Positions 26,235-33,840 of a DNA stretch of 64,000 nt are shown piece by piece. The notes beneath the pieces were generated by a model. It was not told the origin of the DNA and searched no databases. It saw only the letters and a list, made by a program, of their open reading frames with translations. The stretch comes from Maridesulfovibrio hydrothermalis AM13 = DSM 14728 (GTDB lineage: Bacteria; Desulfobacterota; Desulfovibrionia; Desulfovibrionales; Desulfovibrionaceae). How positions within the stretch are numbered: position 1 is the stretch's first letter; the number at the start of each line of letters is the position of its first letter. The stretch spans positions 2,451,370 through 2,515,369 of the forward strand of contig NC_020055.1 of the NCBI RefSeq assembly GCF_000331025.1. Direction: 5' to 3'. The position numbers were made by a program, and so were the translations under genes.

Positions 26235-27251
26235 TTATTTTACAATCTTATTGTATTCAGCTTCGTAAAGCTTAATGAGAGCCTGTCCTTCAGCACCTGC
26301 GCGCTCAAGATAAGCCGCTGTGGTTTTGGGGTACATGAGTTTACGCATTGCAGCACGGTCTTCATCGGAAAGAGGGGAAACTTTTGTTCCGGCTTTTTCG
26401 ATAACAACCAGAGCATCCTTCTGAGCCTGCTCTTTGTTTGCTTCAACGCTAGGCATAACTTCCATGAAAGTATCAACGATTACTTTCTGGTATTTAGCAG
26501 GGAGAGAATCCCAGAACATGGGGTTGAAAAGGATGAAGTCTTCCATTGCGCCATGCTCGGAAAGTACGAGGTATTTCTGTACTTCGTAGAATTTCATGCG
26601 CTGGATGGTATCGAGGGGGTTTTCTTCACCGTCAACAACACCGTTCTGAAGAGCTGTGTAGAGTTCACCGAAAGGCAGTGCAATCGCAGATGCGCCGATT
26701 GCTGCAAACTGCTCGATAAGGATTTTGGAATCCATTACACGGAAAGACTGGCCTTTATAGTCGGCAAGGGTTGTAAGGGGCTTGTTGGAGGTAAAGTTTT
26801 TACGTCCGTTAGGCCATGCTGCAATTGCTTTGAATCCTCTGGAATCGAAGCTCTTGAGCAGTGCTTTACCGAATGCACCCTGACGCAACTGCTGTGCTTT
26901 TGCACGGTCAGCCGGAAGGATGAAAGGGATGTCCATAATAGATACTGCGGGGTTGAATCCGCCGAGGAAAGCTGCGGGAGAAACAGTACCTTCAATAGTA
27001 CCGAACTGAACACCTTCGTTCATCTGACGCTGGTTGCCGAGCTGGGAGGATGGGAAAAGTTTGAATTCAACTTCACCGCCGGTACGCTCTTTAACAAGCT
27101 TGGCGACTTTTTCCAGACCCTGATGACGGGGCTGTAAAGGAGATTCAAGGTGACCGATACGAGCTTCGTACTTAGCGGCGCCAGCGGATACAACTCCGCC
27201 GATAACCATGCACAAAGCCAGTGCAATAGTGACAATACGAGAAAATTTCAT
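26235..27251 (-). CDS. TRAP transporter substrate-binding protein (DctP/TAXI-unrelated DctP family)
   Basis: The periplasmic binding protein of a DctP-type TRAP importer, 338 residues with a signal peptide cleaved near SAGAAK (residue 25). The carboxylate-binding region is readable: KGQSFRVMDSKI contains the conserved Arg near residue 146, and LPFGELYTALQNGVVDGEENP follows. These features point to a carboxylate ligand. GGAGG precedes the ATG. It begins the operon that continues through dctQ, dctM, the M20 hydrolase, pyrC and pyrE, and is divergent from the XRE gene. Because pyrC and pyrE are downstream, orotate or N-carbamoyl-aspartate are the candidates I favour. Confidence 0.92.
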   Translation of the reverse strand: MKFSRIVTIALALCMVIGGVVSAGAAKYEARIGHLESPLQPRHQGLEKVAKLVKERTGGEVEFKLFPSSQLGNQRQMNEGVQFGTIEGTVSPAAFLGGFNPAVSIMDIPFILPADRAKAQQLRQGAFGKALLKSFDSRGFKAIAAWPNGRKNFTSNKPLTTLADYKGQSFRVMDSKILIEQFAAIGASAIALPFGELYTALQNGVVDGEENPLDTIQRMKFYEVQKYLVLSEHGAMEDFILFNPMFWDSLPAKYQKVIVDTFMEVMPSVEANKEQAQKDALVVIEKAGTKVSPLSDEDRAAMRKLMYPKTTAAYLERAGAEGQALIKLYEAEYNKIVK

Positions 27252-27785
27252 TTGAGGAAGCCTCCTGATGTGGTGAAGGTGAACCGCAATTAGCCGGTTT
27301 CACCTGATCAAGCCTGACCGGAACCGCGCATTCCGGCAGGGGTTTTCCCGACTGGCAAGCGGGATTAATTCCAAATTAAGCTGCTGCTGTCTTAACTTGT
27401 ATCAGCCAAAACAAGTTTGCAGCTGTGATTTGATAAGTCTAAAATGGACGATAAAATCGATTGTTGTCAAGAAAAATCTCATTTTTGAATCAAGCAAAAA
27501 AAATGTTCACAAAAATGAGATTTTGAGTCAGTATTAATAACGAAGATGGTAAATAAGATTTATTCAGGGTAGTCTATCATATATAATAGGCAGCTTAAAT
27601 TTTGAATCATTAGGTTCAATCTCAGCAAAAGATTAACAATCGCATAAGAAAGTGTTGTCTTTTCAAGCCAGTTTGTGAAACCCTTCCTGCTAAAAGTTTT
27701 GTCAGAGTTTCAGATGGAGATTCTTTTACTTAAAGCGCAGAGCGCAACAAGTTATAAAGCGTAGCAGATTCGTCGGAGGTTGCAT
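27252..27785. promoter_or_regulatory. Divergent regulatory region between the TRAP operon and the XRE regulator
   Basis: A 534-base AT-rich spacer without a gene. It holds the operator-like inverted repeat at 27473-27524. Promoters for both directions must lie here, but no element is clear enough to mark. Confidence 0.6.
27473..27524. promoter_or_regulatory. Paired operator-like dyads
   Basis: AAAATCTCATTTTTG at 27473-27487 is repeated as its exact complement at 27510-27524. Each copy is itself a dyad, AAAAT-3-ATTTT, so the region holds two likely dimer sites with centres 37 bases apart. They are probably bound by the XRE regulator encoded at 27802; that link is inference. Confidence 0.6.
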
Positions 27786-27809
27786 ATGGAGAAGATTAAA
27801 AATGGGTGA
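27786..27809 (+). CDS. Seven-codon leader frame overlapping the XRE start
   Basis: ATG at 27786 lies 6 bases after GGAGG (27775-27779) and encodes MEKIKNG before TGA at 27807-27809. The stop region overlaps the XRE start codon (27802-27804) in another frame. The leader may couple or tune translation of the regulator, or the GGAGG may simply be a distant site; unproven. Confidence 0.4.
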   Translation: MEKIKNG

Positions 27810-28689
27810 ACTTTGTCCAAAAGAGATAGGCCAAAGACTGAAAGCATTCAGACTTGGCAGTCACTACAGCACTGAGGAGATCGCCTCTCGAATAGGCATT
27901 TCCCGGGCTGCACTTTACCGTTACGAAAAAGGTGATCCACCAAAGCTTGAAACGCTGGAAAGCATTGCGGAACTGCTCGGGGTCTCTCTTACTTCGCTTA
28001 TGGGCGTCGGCGTTGAGTATCTTTCCTCAGCGGTCAGCTTCTTTGAGAGGATGCGTCAGGTGGAGGCTTCCTCCGAGCATCTTTCGGTTATGTTCGGGCT
28101 GGTTTCATATCTCCTGACAACTGACGATTTTGATGAATACCTGACTGTTGCGATAAGGGAAGGACTGCCGGAGTGCATCGCGGATTCTGAAAAAACGGAT
28201 AAGCATATCGCAGAAGTTCTTTCCATTCTTAAAGAACGCAAAAAGGGGTATCTTAAACGCCGTCCGGGTATTGTTAACCTTGCATCTGCAACAGATTTTG
28301 AAAAGTTTCTGCGCAATGGATTTGTCGGTACATATGATTTGCCGGAAAATGTTCTGAACGAACGGCGCGAGGTAGCAAGGCGTGAAGTTGAAAACGTTGC
28401 TTCCATGCTTGAAGAACAGCCTATCGGAGTTCAGATAGGTATTCTGGTTGATTCAGTGCCGAGCACATGTTTTCAGATTTTTCGTCAGCCAGAAAGATCA
28501 ACGCTTTGTATCAGCCCTTATAAATTATCTGACTTTCCAAATATACGACTCGGTGTAGGCATGATAACATCCGCTCCTGAAGCTCTTGAGCTGCATGAAA
28601 AAATGGTAGTAGAGCTTTGGGGAAAAGCATTGAAAGGCGGCAGGGCGGCAGATTATTTAAGAAAAATGATCAAAGAAAGTGGATTATAG
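27802..28689 (+). CDS. XRE-family transcriptional regulator
   Basis: A 295-residue DNA-binding regulator. Residues 7-62 form a Cro/CI-type helix-turn-helix (IGQRLKAFRLGSHYSTEEIA, then SRIGISRAALYRYEKGDPP). The remaining 220 residues form a large C-terminal domain of no family I recognise, possibly sensing a ligand. It is divergent from the TRAP-M20-pyrC-pyrE operon, which is its most likely target. The GGAGAAG before its ATG lies inside a seven-codon leader frame. A bidirectional terminator separates it from the U32 gene. Confidence 0.85.
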   Translation: MGELCPKEIGQRLKAFRLGSHYSTEEIASRIGISRAALYRYEKGDPPKLETLESIAELLGVSLTSLMGVGVEYLSSAVSFFERMRQVEASSEHLSVMFGLVSYLLTTDDFDEYLTVAIREGLPECIADSEKTDKHIAEVLSILKERKKGYLKRRPGIVNLASATDFEKFLRNGFVGTYDLPENVLNERREVARREVENVASMLEEQPIGVQIGILVDSVPSTCFQIFRQPERSTLCISPYKLSDFPNIRLGVGMITSAPEALELHEKMVVELWGKALKGGRAADYLRKMIKESGL

Positions 28690-28695
28690 GTTAAA

Positions 28696-28731
28696 ATAAT
28701 CCCGACAGAAGAGTATTCCTGCCGGGATTAT
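28696..28731. terminator. Bidirectional terminator between XRE and U32 genes
   Basis: ATAATCCCG pairs with CGGGATTAT around an inner imperfect stem; the convergent genes end on each side. Confidence 0.7.
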
Positions 28732-28755
28732 ATTTAAATTATAGCTCTTTTACAG

Positions 28756-30735
28756 TTACAGCAGAGCCAGATCCCAGTTGAAATTACTGGTTCTGACAGG
28801 CTCGGGAACATCTTTGGGCCACGGTTCCTGAATATCCAGAAACATAGCATAGCCTGCATTTTCGAGCACTTTGCGTTCTTCTGAGAAATCAAGGGGCCAT
28901 CCGGGGTAAACCCAGTAGTTCTGCCCATATTGGCGTACCCAGCAGATTTCTTTTTTCTGGCTGTACATGGGACTCATAAGGTTTGCCTCATCGGCGATGA
29001 TCCTTGAAATGCCAAGGGGCCACATTCCGGTCAGCACAACTCCCAGCGGAAGTGGGCTGGCAGAGGGCAGGGCCAGAAAGTCCTCACGGGCAAGTTCCGG
29101 ACTGACGTAAGCTGATGAAAAGCCCATGTCTTCAAGTTCGGCCACTGCGAGTGGATTGGAGACATTGCAGAATGGTCCGGCGTGAAAACGCAGACGGTCA
29201 TCTTTTGGAAAAAGTGACTTCTGCCACGGGGCGTTAAGAACAAAATTCCGGCCACCGCCGCTTAGGCAGATGTCGATGGTTTTCTGCACTTCAGCTTCCT
29301 CGTCGGGCCAGATGACCGGAGGCAGATGCCACCAGATTTTTGAAACAGCCGGGCGGGGAGTACGCTTAAGTGCGTTTAGTGAAAGCCAGATATTAGTTCC
29401 GAATTTTGTCTTACCTTTCGGCGGATTGCGTTGCAGGGTATGACGGGCAACACGCTCAGTATGCTGATAAACATATTGTGGAAGTTTAACCTGCAAAGAA
29501 CTGGATGTTTTATCAGCGACTTTGATCTTTGAAAGTTTTGATTCTAATTTTTTAAGAGCCTGAACAAGGCCTTCTTCGCGGCGGTCAATAAGGAAAACCT
29601 TAGTACCTGATTTCAGACGGGTTTTACTTTTGACTGGAATAGACACTCTTCCGCGTTTAGGAACTGATTTTCTGATTTTCAGCATCTGGTGACCGGGCTG
29701 GTCCTGATAACCTATGCGTAGGAAATCGCCGTTAAGCAGTTCCTGCCGACAGTTGAAGTAAGGCTTGCCGTTCTTCTCCTGCTTGGTAATTCCGATGAGG
29801 AAGCCTGAGCCTGTTTCGTTGGAAGGATCAAGCGGGGTAAAAGGACGCTGCGGCAGAAATACCGAATGAGAAGACGGCCTGCCGAGTGCCAGTTCGAGCA
29901 GTTCCATAGCATTTTTGCGCTTCTGGGCATCATTCGGATTGTCGCGCAGCATGCGGTAAGCTGTTACAGTATAGTATACGTAATGCGGACCTTTTTTACG
30001 GCCTTCGATTTTCCATGAAGTCACTTCTGGAATGGAAAGGGTCGGCTTGGTCAGTACGTCCAGACTCAGGTCAAGGCACGAGAATAAACGTTTAGGCTGT
30101 TCTTTGCGTTTGGCTCCGCCGTAAAGTCTGCGGCATGGCTGTACGCATCGACCGCGCAGGCTGCTCTTGCCTCCGAAAAAGGAGCTCCAGTAGCAGCGTC
30201 CTGAAACAGAGTAGCAAAGTGCGCCGTGGACAAACATTTCAAGGGACATGTTTTCCGGACAGGCAGCAGCCATTTCTTTGATCTCGTCCAGATTAAGTTC
30301 TCTGGGCACGACAACGCGGTTGATACCAAGCTCGGCGGCAGTTTTAAGTGCCTTTGGATGGCTGACGTTGGCGAGGGTGGAAAGATGCAGTTCACCTTCA
30401 AAACCGGCCTGATGTGCAATTTCGATCATTGCAATATCCTGAATAATCAGGGCGTCAGGCTTGACGGTACGGGCTACCCTGTCTATCAGACGGGCGGCTG
30501 AGTCCATATCGTCCGGCTTAACAAGGGTGTTCATGGGAATATAGGTCTTAACGCCGTTTTTCCGGCCCAGCTGGGCAAGAGCTGCAAGCTCACCGGTAGA
30601 GAAGTTATACGCTTCCATACGGGCGGAAAAATGTTTAAGTCCGGCGTAGACGGCATCTGCACCTGCGGCTATAGCCGCAAGAAAGGATTGTTTGTCGCCT
30701 GCCGGAGCAAGAATTTCTGGTTTATGTTCATTCAT
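28756..30735 (-). CDS. Peptidase U32 family protein (RlhA/YhbU-like)
   Basis: A 659-residue cytoplasmic protein of the U32 family, whose better-studied members modify RNA or take part in hydroxylation rather than act as simple peptidases. The N-terminal TIM-barrel begins with EILAPAGDKQSFLAAIAAGADAVYAG as separate recognisable blocks. The cysteine cluster expected for a [4Fe-4S] site is CYSVSGRCYWSS followed by GRCVQPCR near residues 175-205. The C-terminal half (from about 380) is longer than in minimal U32 proteins. It is divergent from pyrK with only 56 bases between starts. Which substrate it acts on cannot be told. Confidence 0.85.
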   Translation of the reverse strand: MNEHKPEILAPAGDKQSFLAAIAAGADAVYAGLKHFSARMEAYNFSTGELAALAQLGRKNGVKTYIPMNTLVKPDDMDSAARLIDRVARTVKPDALIIQDIAMIEIAHQAGFEGELHLSTLANVSHPKALKTAAELGINRVVVPRELNLDEIKEMAAACPENMSLEMFVHGALCYSVSGRCYWSSFFGGKSSLRGRCVQPCRRLYGGAKRKEQPKRLFSCLDLSLDVLTKPTLSIPEVTSWKIEGRKKGPHYVYYTVTAYRMLRDNPNDAQKRKNAMELLELALGRPSSHSVFLPQRPFTPLDPSNETGSGFLIGITKQEKNGKPYFNCRQELLNGDFLRIGYQDQPGHQMLKIRKSVPKRGRVSIPVKSKTRLKSGTKVFLIDRREEGLVQALKKLESKLSKIKVADKTSSSLQVKLPQYVYQHTERVARHTLQRNPPKGKTKFGTNIWLSLNALKRTPRPAVSKIWWHLPPVIWPDEEAEVQKTIDICLSGGGRNFVLNAPWQKSLFPKDDRLRFHAGPFCNVSNPLAVAELEDMGFSSAYVSPELAREDFLALPSASPLPLGVVLTGMWPLGISRIIADEANLMSPMYSQKKEICWVRQYGQNYWVYPGWPLDFSEERKVLENAGYAMFLDIQEPWPKDVPEPVRTSNFNWDLALL

Positions 30736-30791
30736 AATGTATCACGCTAAAGCCGCGAGTCGGCGGCAGCAAAAATCTACAGGATTAAATC

Positions 30792-31586
30792 ATGAGTGCA
30801 AACAATTGCAGGGCTGTTAAAGTTATTGACATCAAGGCCCTCGGACTTTCTTCACCCGGTGAGGAAATTGTCGAACTTAAGCTCGAATACCCGGACTGGA
30901 AACCGGGCTGGCGCGCAGGACAGTTCGTCATGATCAGACCAGTTTCATGGCCTCTGGACCTAGTCTGGGGCCGCCCTTTTTCTATCTGTAATGCAGACGA
31001 TAGCAGTCTGACTATTCTTTTTCAGGTGGTAGGGCGCGGCACCGAGCGGCTGTTTGAGCTTAAAGAGGGGGATAAGGTGAATGTCTGGGGTCCGCTGGGT
31101 ACATTTTTCAGCAAACCGGCAGACCGTCCCGTACTCATGCTCGCCGGAGGAATGGGCATAGCTCCCTTTTGCGGATATGTCGACACCCATTCGCAGCCTG
31201 AAAACCTGAAACTTTTCTTTGCGCATCGTCCTGCATTGGAAAATTATCCTTATAAATCCCTTTCTGACAAGGTTGAAGTGGAGGATATCCGCGAAACCAA
31301 GCCGGAAGATATTCCTGCTATTATCACAAGAGTAGATGAATTGGTTAAAGAATATGCGGAAAAAGACGGACTAATCACCGCATGTGGTCCTATGCCTTTT
31401 TTGCGCACCATCTGGAATGCAGCAAATAAATATGGTGCAGATGCGGAGCTTTCTCTTGAAAACCGCATGGCCTGCGGCATCGGGGCCTGTCTGGGGTGCG
31501 TAGCCAAAGATGGCGACGGGCATCATACTCAGGTTTGCACCACCGGTCCTGTGTTCAAAGCAACTGATCTCAGTCTGGAGGGATAG
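30792..31586 (+). CDS. pyrK: Dihydroorotate dehydrogenase electron-transfer subunit
   Basis: Carries FAD and a [2Fe-2S] cluster and passes electrons from the PyrD subunit to NAD+ in class 1B dihydroorotate dehydrogenase. The 264 residues include the FAD-binding RPFSICNAD segment, the NAD-binding MLAGGMGIAPF segment, and the C-terminal cluster motif CGIGACLGCVAKDGDGHHTQVC with four cysteines. AGGA precedes the ATG. It lies 3 bases before pyrD, the usual order. NAD-linked enzymes of this class can run in either direction, which matters for the orotate idea. Confidence 0.94.
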   Translation: MSANNCRAVKVIDIKALGLSSPGEEIVELKLEYPDWKPGWRAGQFVMIRPVSWPLDLVWGRPFSICNADDSSLTILFQVVGRGTERLFELKEGDKVNVWGPLGTFFSKPADRPVLMLAGGMGIAPFCGYVDTHSQPENLKLFFAHRPALENYPYKSLSDKVEVEDIRETKPEDIPAIITRVDELVKEYAEKDGLITACGPMPFLRTIWNAANKYGADAELSLENRMACGIGACLGCVAKDGDGHHTQVCTTGPVFKATDLSLEG

Positions 31587-31589
31587 ATT

Positions 31590-32504
31590 ATGGATATGTC
31601 AGTAGATTTTGCAGGACTGAAGCTTAAAAATCCAATTTTAACAGCATCAGGAACTTTCGGTTTCGGTCTTGAGTTTAAAAGATTCGGTGATCTGGAATCC
31701 TTAGGTGGTATCGTTGTAAAGGGCCTTTCTTTGAAACCAAGAGAAGGTAATCCTATGCCGCGTATCGCTGAAACTCCATGCGGAATGCTTAATGCCATTG
31801 GAATTCAGAATCCCGGTGTCGAAGTTTTTCTTACCAAGAAACTGCCTAAGCTGCCGTGGAAAACTCTGCCGGTACTGGTCAATCTGTATGCCACCGATGC
31901 ACCTGAATTCGGAGAATTGGCAGGGGTCTTGTCTGGAGAGGAGGGCGTTGCAGCTCTTGAGGTCAACGTATCCTGTCCCAACGTAAAAGAGGGCGGTATC
32001 GCTTTTGGTCAGGATCCGCGTCAGATCACCAAAGTTGCTGAGGCCGTTAAGAAAAATGCTGGAAACAAGCCGGTGATCATTAAGCTTTCTCCCAATGTAA
32101 CCGACATAGCCACCTGTGCCAAAGCTGCTGAAGATGGCGGCGCGGACGGTATTTCTCTAATTAATACTTTATCAGGTATGGCGGTCGATATTGAAAGGCG
32201 TACGCCGCGTCTGGCCAATGTGATCGGAGGTTTGTCCGGTCCGGCAGTGAAGCCTGTAGCACTCAGGTGTGTTTATCAGGCTGTAAACGCGGTCAAGATT
32301 CCGGTAATTGGTCTTGGCGGCATAACCACAGCCGAAGATGCCGCAGAGTTTCTGCTGGTAGGGGCCACAGCGGTTCAGATTGGCACAGGTAATTTCATCA
32401 GTCCTGATACTGCATTCAATGTAGCTAAGGAACTGCCCAAAGTGCTCGAAAGGGTTAAAGCAGAGTCTTTAGCTGAGTTTACCGGAAGCTTGAAATTGCC
32501 ATGA
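31590..32504 (+). CDS. pyrD: Dihydroorotate dehydrogenase, class 1B catalytic subunit
   Basis: Oxidises dihydroorotate to orotate with FMN; electrons go through PyrK to NAD+. The 304 residues contain ILTASGTFGFG at the N terminus, the substrate segment NAIGIQNPG, and the active-site base in EVNVSCPNVKEGG, where Cys replaces Ser as in class 1B enzymes. The FMN phosphate site GLGGITTAEDA and the ATAVQIGTG segment follow. GGAGGG precedes the ATG. The next gene on this strand is a tRNA, about 100 bases away. Confidence 0.95.
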   Translation: MDMSVDFAGLKLKNPILTASGTFGFGLEFKRFGDLESLGGIVVKGLSLKPREGNPMPRIAETPCGMLNAIGIQNPGVEVFLTKKLPKLPWKTLPVLVNLYATDAPEFGELAGVLSGEEGVAALEVNVSCPNVKEGGIAFGQDPRQITKVAEAVKKNAGNKPVIIKLSPNVTDIATCAKAAEDGGADGISLINTLSGMAVDIERRTPRLANVIGGLSGPAVKPVALRCVYQAVNAVKIPVIGLGGITTAEDAAEFLLVGATAVQIGTGNFISPDTAFNVAKELPKVLERVKAESLAEFTGSLKLP

Positions 32505-32558
32505 TAAGTTGGTTTTTAGATTTTATTTAGAATAATTAGTATAAAGTTGAAAAAGTAC

Positions 32559-32587
32559 TTGCCAAGCGGGTCTGATTTAGCTAAATC
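32559..32587 (+). promoter_or_regulatory. Promoter of tRNA-Ser copy 1
   Basis: TTGCCA at 32559-32564, 17-base spacer, TAAATC at 32582-32587. The tRNA begins 16 bases further. The same arrangement precedes copy 2. Confidence 0.65.
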
Positions 32588-32602
32588 CTTTTTCACCCAA
32601 GC

Positions 32603-32692
32603 GGAGAGGTGTCCGAGTCCGGCTTAAGGAGCACGCCTGGAAAGCGTGTATAGTTAACGCTATCGGAGGTTCGAATCCTCTCCTCTCCGCCA
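32603..32692 (+). tRNA. tRNA-Ser (anticodon GGA), copy 1
   Basis: A 90-base class II tRNA with acceptor arms GGAGAGG and CCTCTCC, encoded CCA end, a long variable arm, the T-loop TTCGAAT and anticodon GGA at 32639-32641. It decodes UCC and UCU codons. It differs from copy 2 at one D-loop base (C at 32619). Confidence 0.96.
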
Positions 32693-32707
32693 GTTTGGTT
32701 ATATATA

Positions 32708-32737
32708 CCCCTTACAACGAAAGTTGTGAGGGGTTTT
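32708..32737 (+). terminator. Terminator of tRNA-Ser copy 1
   Basis: CCCCTTACAAC pairs with GTTGTGAGGGG around a GAAA tetraloop, then TTTT. Confidence 0.85.
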
Positions 32738-32807
32738 CGTGTTTGTCTCGGGGCTTATTTTAGGAAGCAGTTGAGTTTGATTTATGAGTTACCTGCTTTG
32801 TGGATAA

Positions 32808-32921
32808 TTGAAGCCGCTATATAAAATTATATATGAATGGGAGCCGCTCGGCAGGGAGGATGAATTTGTTGATGAGATCATCCGATTATTGAAAAGGTGT
32901 TATCAAGGGCTGTCTAATTAA
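32808..32921 (+). pseudogene. Possible gene remnant or very small gene between the tRNA copies
   Basis: A 37-codon frame from TTG 32808 to TAA 32919. Its product (KPLYKIIYEWEPLGREDEF onward) reads like folded protein and faintly recalls the DUF1871 pattern WxPxG, but it has no Shine-Dalgarno and no clear start, so a decayed fragment is more likely than an expressed gene. Family assignment is a guess. Confidence 0.25.
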
Positions 32922-33027
32922 GCTTGCCGTGTGAGAAAAAGTCTTTATGGATTGAGTTTTTTGGTGGTGTTTTTTGATAGAGTTTTAATGGTTTTCCATG
33001 TTTAACTATTTATAATTAAAAAAAGAC

Positions 33028-33056
33028 TTGCCAAGCTAGTTCGATTTAGCTAGATA
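33028..33056 (+). promoter_or_regulatory. Promoter of tRNA-Ser copy 2
   Basis: TTGCCA at 33028-33033, 17-base spacer closely matching copy 1, TAGATA at 33051-33056. Confidence 0.65.
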
Positions 33057-33070
33057 CGTATCTCCCAAGC

Positions 33071-33160
33071 GGAGAGGTGTCCGAGTTCGGCTTAAGGAGC
33101 ACGCCTGGAAAGCGTGTATAGTTAACGCTATCGGAGGTTCGAATCCTCTCCTCTCCGCCA
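33071..33160 (+). tRNA. tRNA-Ser (anticodon GGA), copy 2
   Basis: Identical to the copy at 32603-32692 except for T instead of C in the D-loop at 33087. Same 90-base length, encoded CCA, anticodon at 33107-33109. The promoter and terminator are also duplicated. Confidence 0.96.
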
Positions 33161-33175
33161 GTTTGGTTATATAGA

Positions 33176-33207
33176 CCCCTTACAACGAAAGTTGTGAGGG
33201 GTTTTTT
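33176..33207 (+). terminator. Terminator of tRNA-Ser copy 2
   Basis: The same stem and GAAA loop as after copy 1, with a longer run of six T. Confidence 0.85.
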
Positions 33208-33331
33208 CGTGTTTGAAGGATCTTTGTCAAATGTTCATTCGTTGTGTGTTGAGAATCTTTCCAGTTCAGTGCTGCCTGAACGCCGAATTTTTTACTATAT
33301 ATAGTGATAGTTATTCTTGTAGTTTTCCCAT

Positions 33332-33359
33332 TTGACATTCCCCCTCACACCATTATGAT
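33332..33359 (+). promoter_or_regulatory. Sigma-70 promoter of the 89-residue protein gene
   Basis: TTGACA at 33332-33337, 16-base spacer, TATGAT at 33354-33359, about 40 bases before the ATG. CCTCACAC inside the spacer (33343-33350) is the exact complement of GTGTGAGG (33384-33391), which covers the ribosome site; this may be a regulatory dyad or chance. Confidence 0.65.
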
Positions 33360-33398
33360 AGTGCGGTTCAATTACCCAATAAAGTGTGAGGAAATATA

Positions 33399-33668
33399 AT
33401 GATTTTACCCGGTATGGCTAAAGATAACGTTACCCTTGTAAAAGCAAACGGCGAACGTTTTGAAGGGCTTAAGGCTGTTGTGAATCTGCGCAGGATTGTT
33501 ACTTTTAATACTGATGTTAAAATGGAGTCTAAGGACTTGATTATTAAACATCTTGCTGATGGCGGGCAGGAAGCATACTTACTGCTTGATGTCGTTCTGA
33601 ATAAAGCAGAGGACGGAATTCCGGAAAATTATCAGATTGCTGTTCGTAAGGTTGCTGTTCCTGAATAG
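33399..33668 (+). CDS. Hypothetical 89-residue protein
   Basis: No family recognised. The protein is soluble, with alternating beta-prone stretches (DNVTLVKANGERFEGLKAVV, then AYLLLDVVLNK and NYQIAVRKVAVPE), suggesting a small beta-rich fold. It has a good ribosome site (GAGGAA) and its own promoter and terminator, so it is probably a monocistronic, well-expressed gene. It lies just after the duplicated tRNA-Ser units, a typical insertion place for mobile DNA, but nothing else here looks mobile. Confidence 0.7.
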   Translation: MILPGMAKDNVTLVKANGERFEGLKAVVNLRRIVTFNTDVKMESKDLIIKHLADGGQEAYLLLDVVLNKAEDGIPENYQIAVRKVAVPE

Positions 33669-33693
33669 CATACGGAACTCTTCAAAGATTTCT

Positions 33694-33728
33694 AAAAGCG
33701 CTGCCTGAGTTGCTCCGGCGGCGCTTTT
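33694..33728 (+). terminator. Terminator of the 89-residue protein gene
   Basis: AAAGCGCTGCC pairs with GGCGGCGCTTT (one mismatch), followed by T residues. Confidence 0.8.
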
Positions 33729-33840
33729 TGGGGTTCAGGGAAAAATCGGTCCGACTTTAGCGTTTGGATTTGTATGAAATTGATAGCCAAAAAAATTGAA
33801 TTTACTGTTGCCGCTCTGGCTTAATTATATAGGAGATTTC

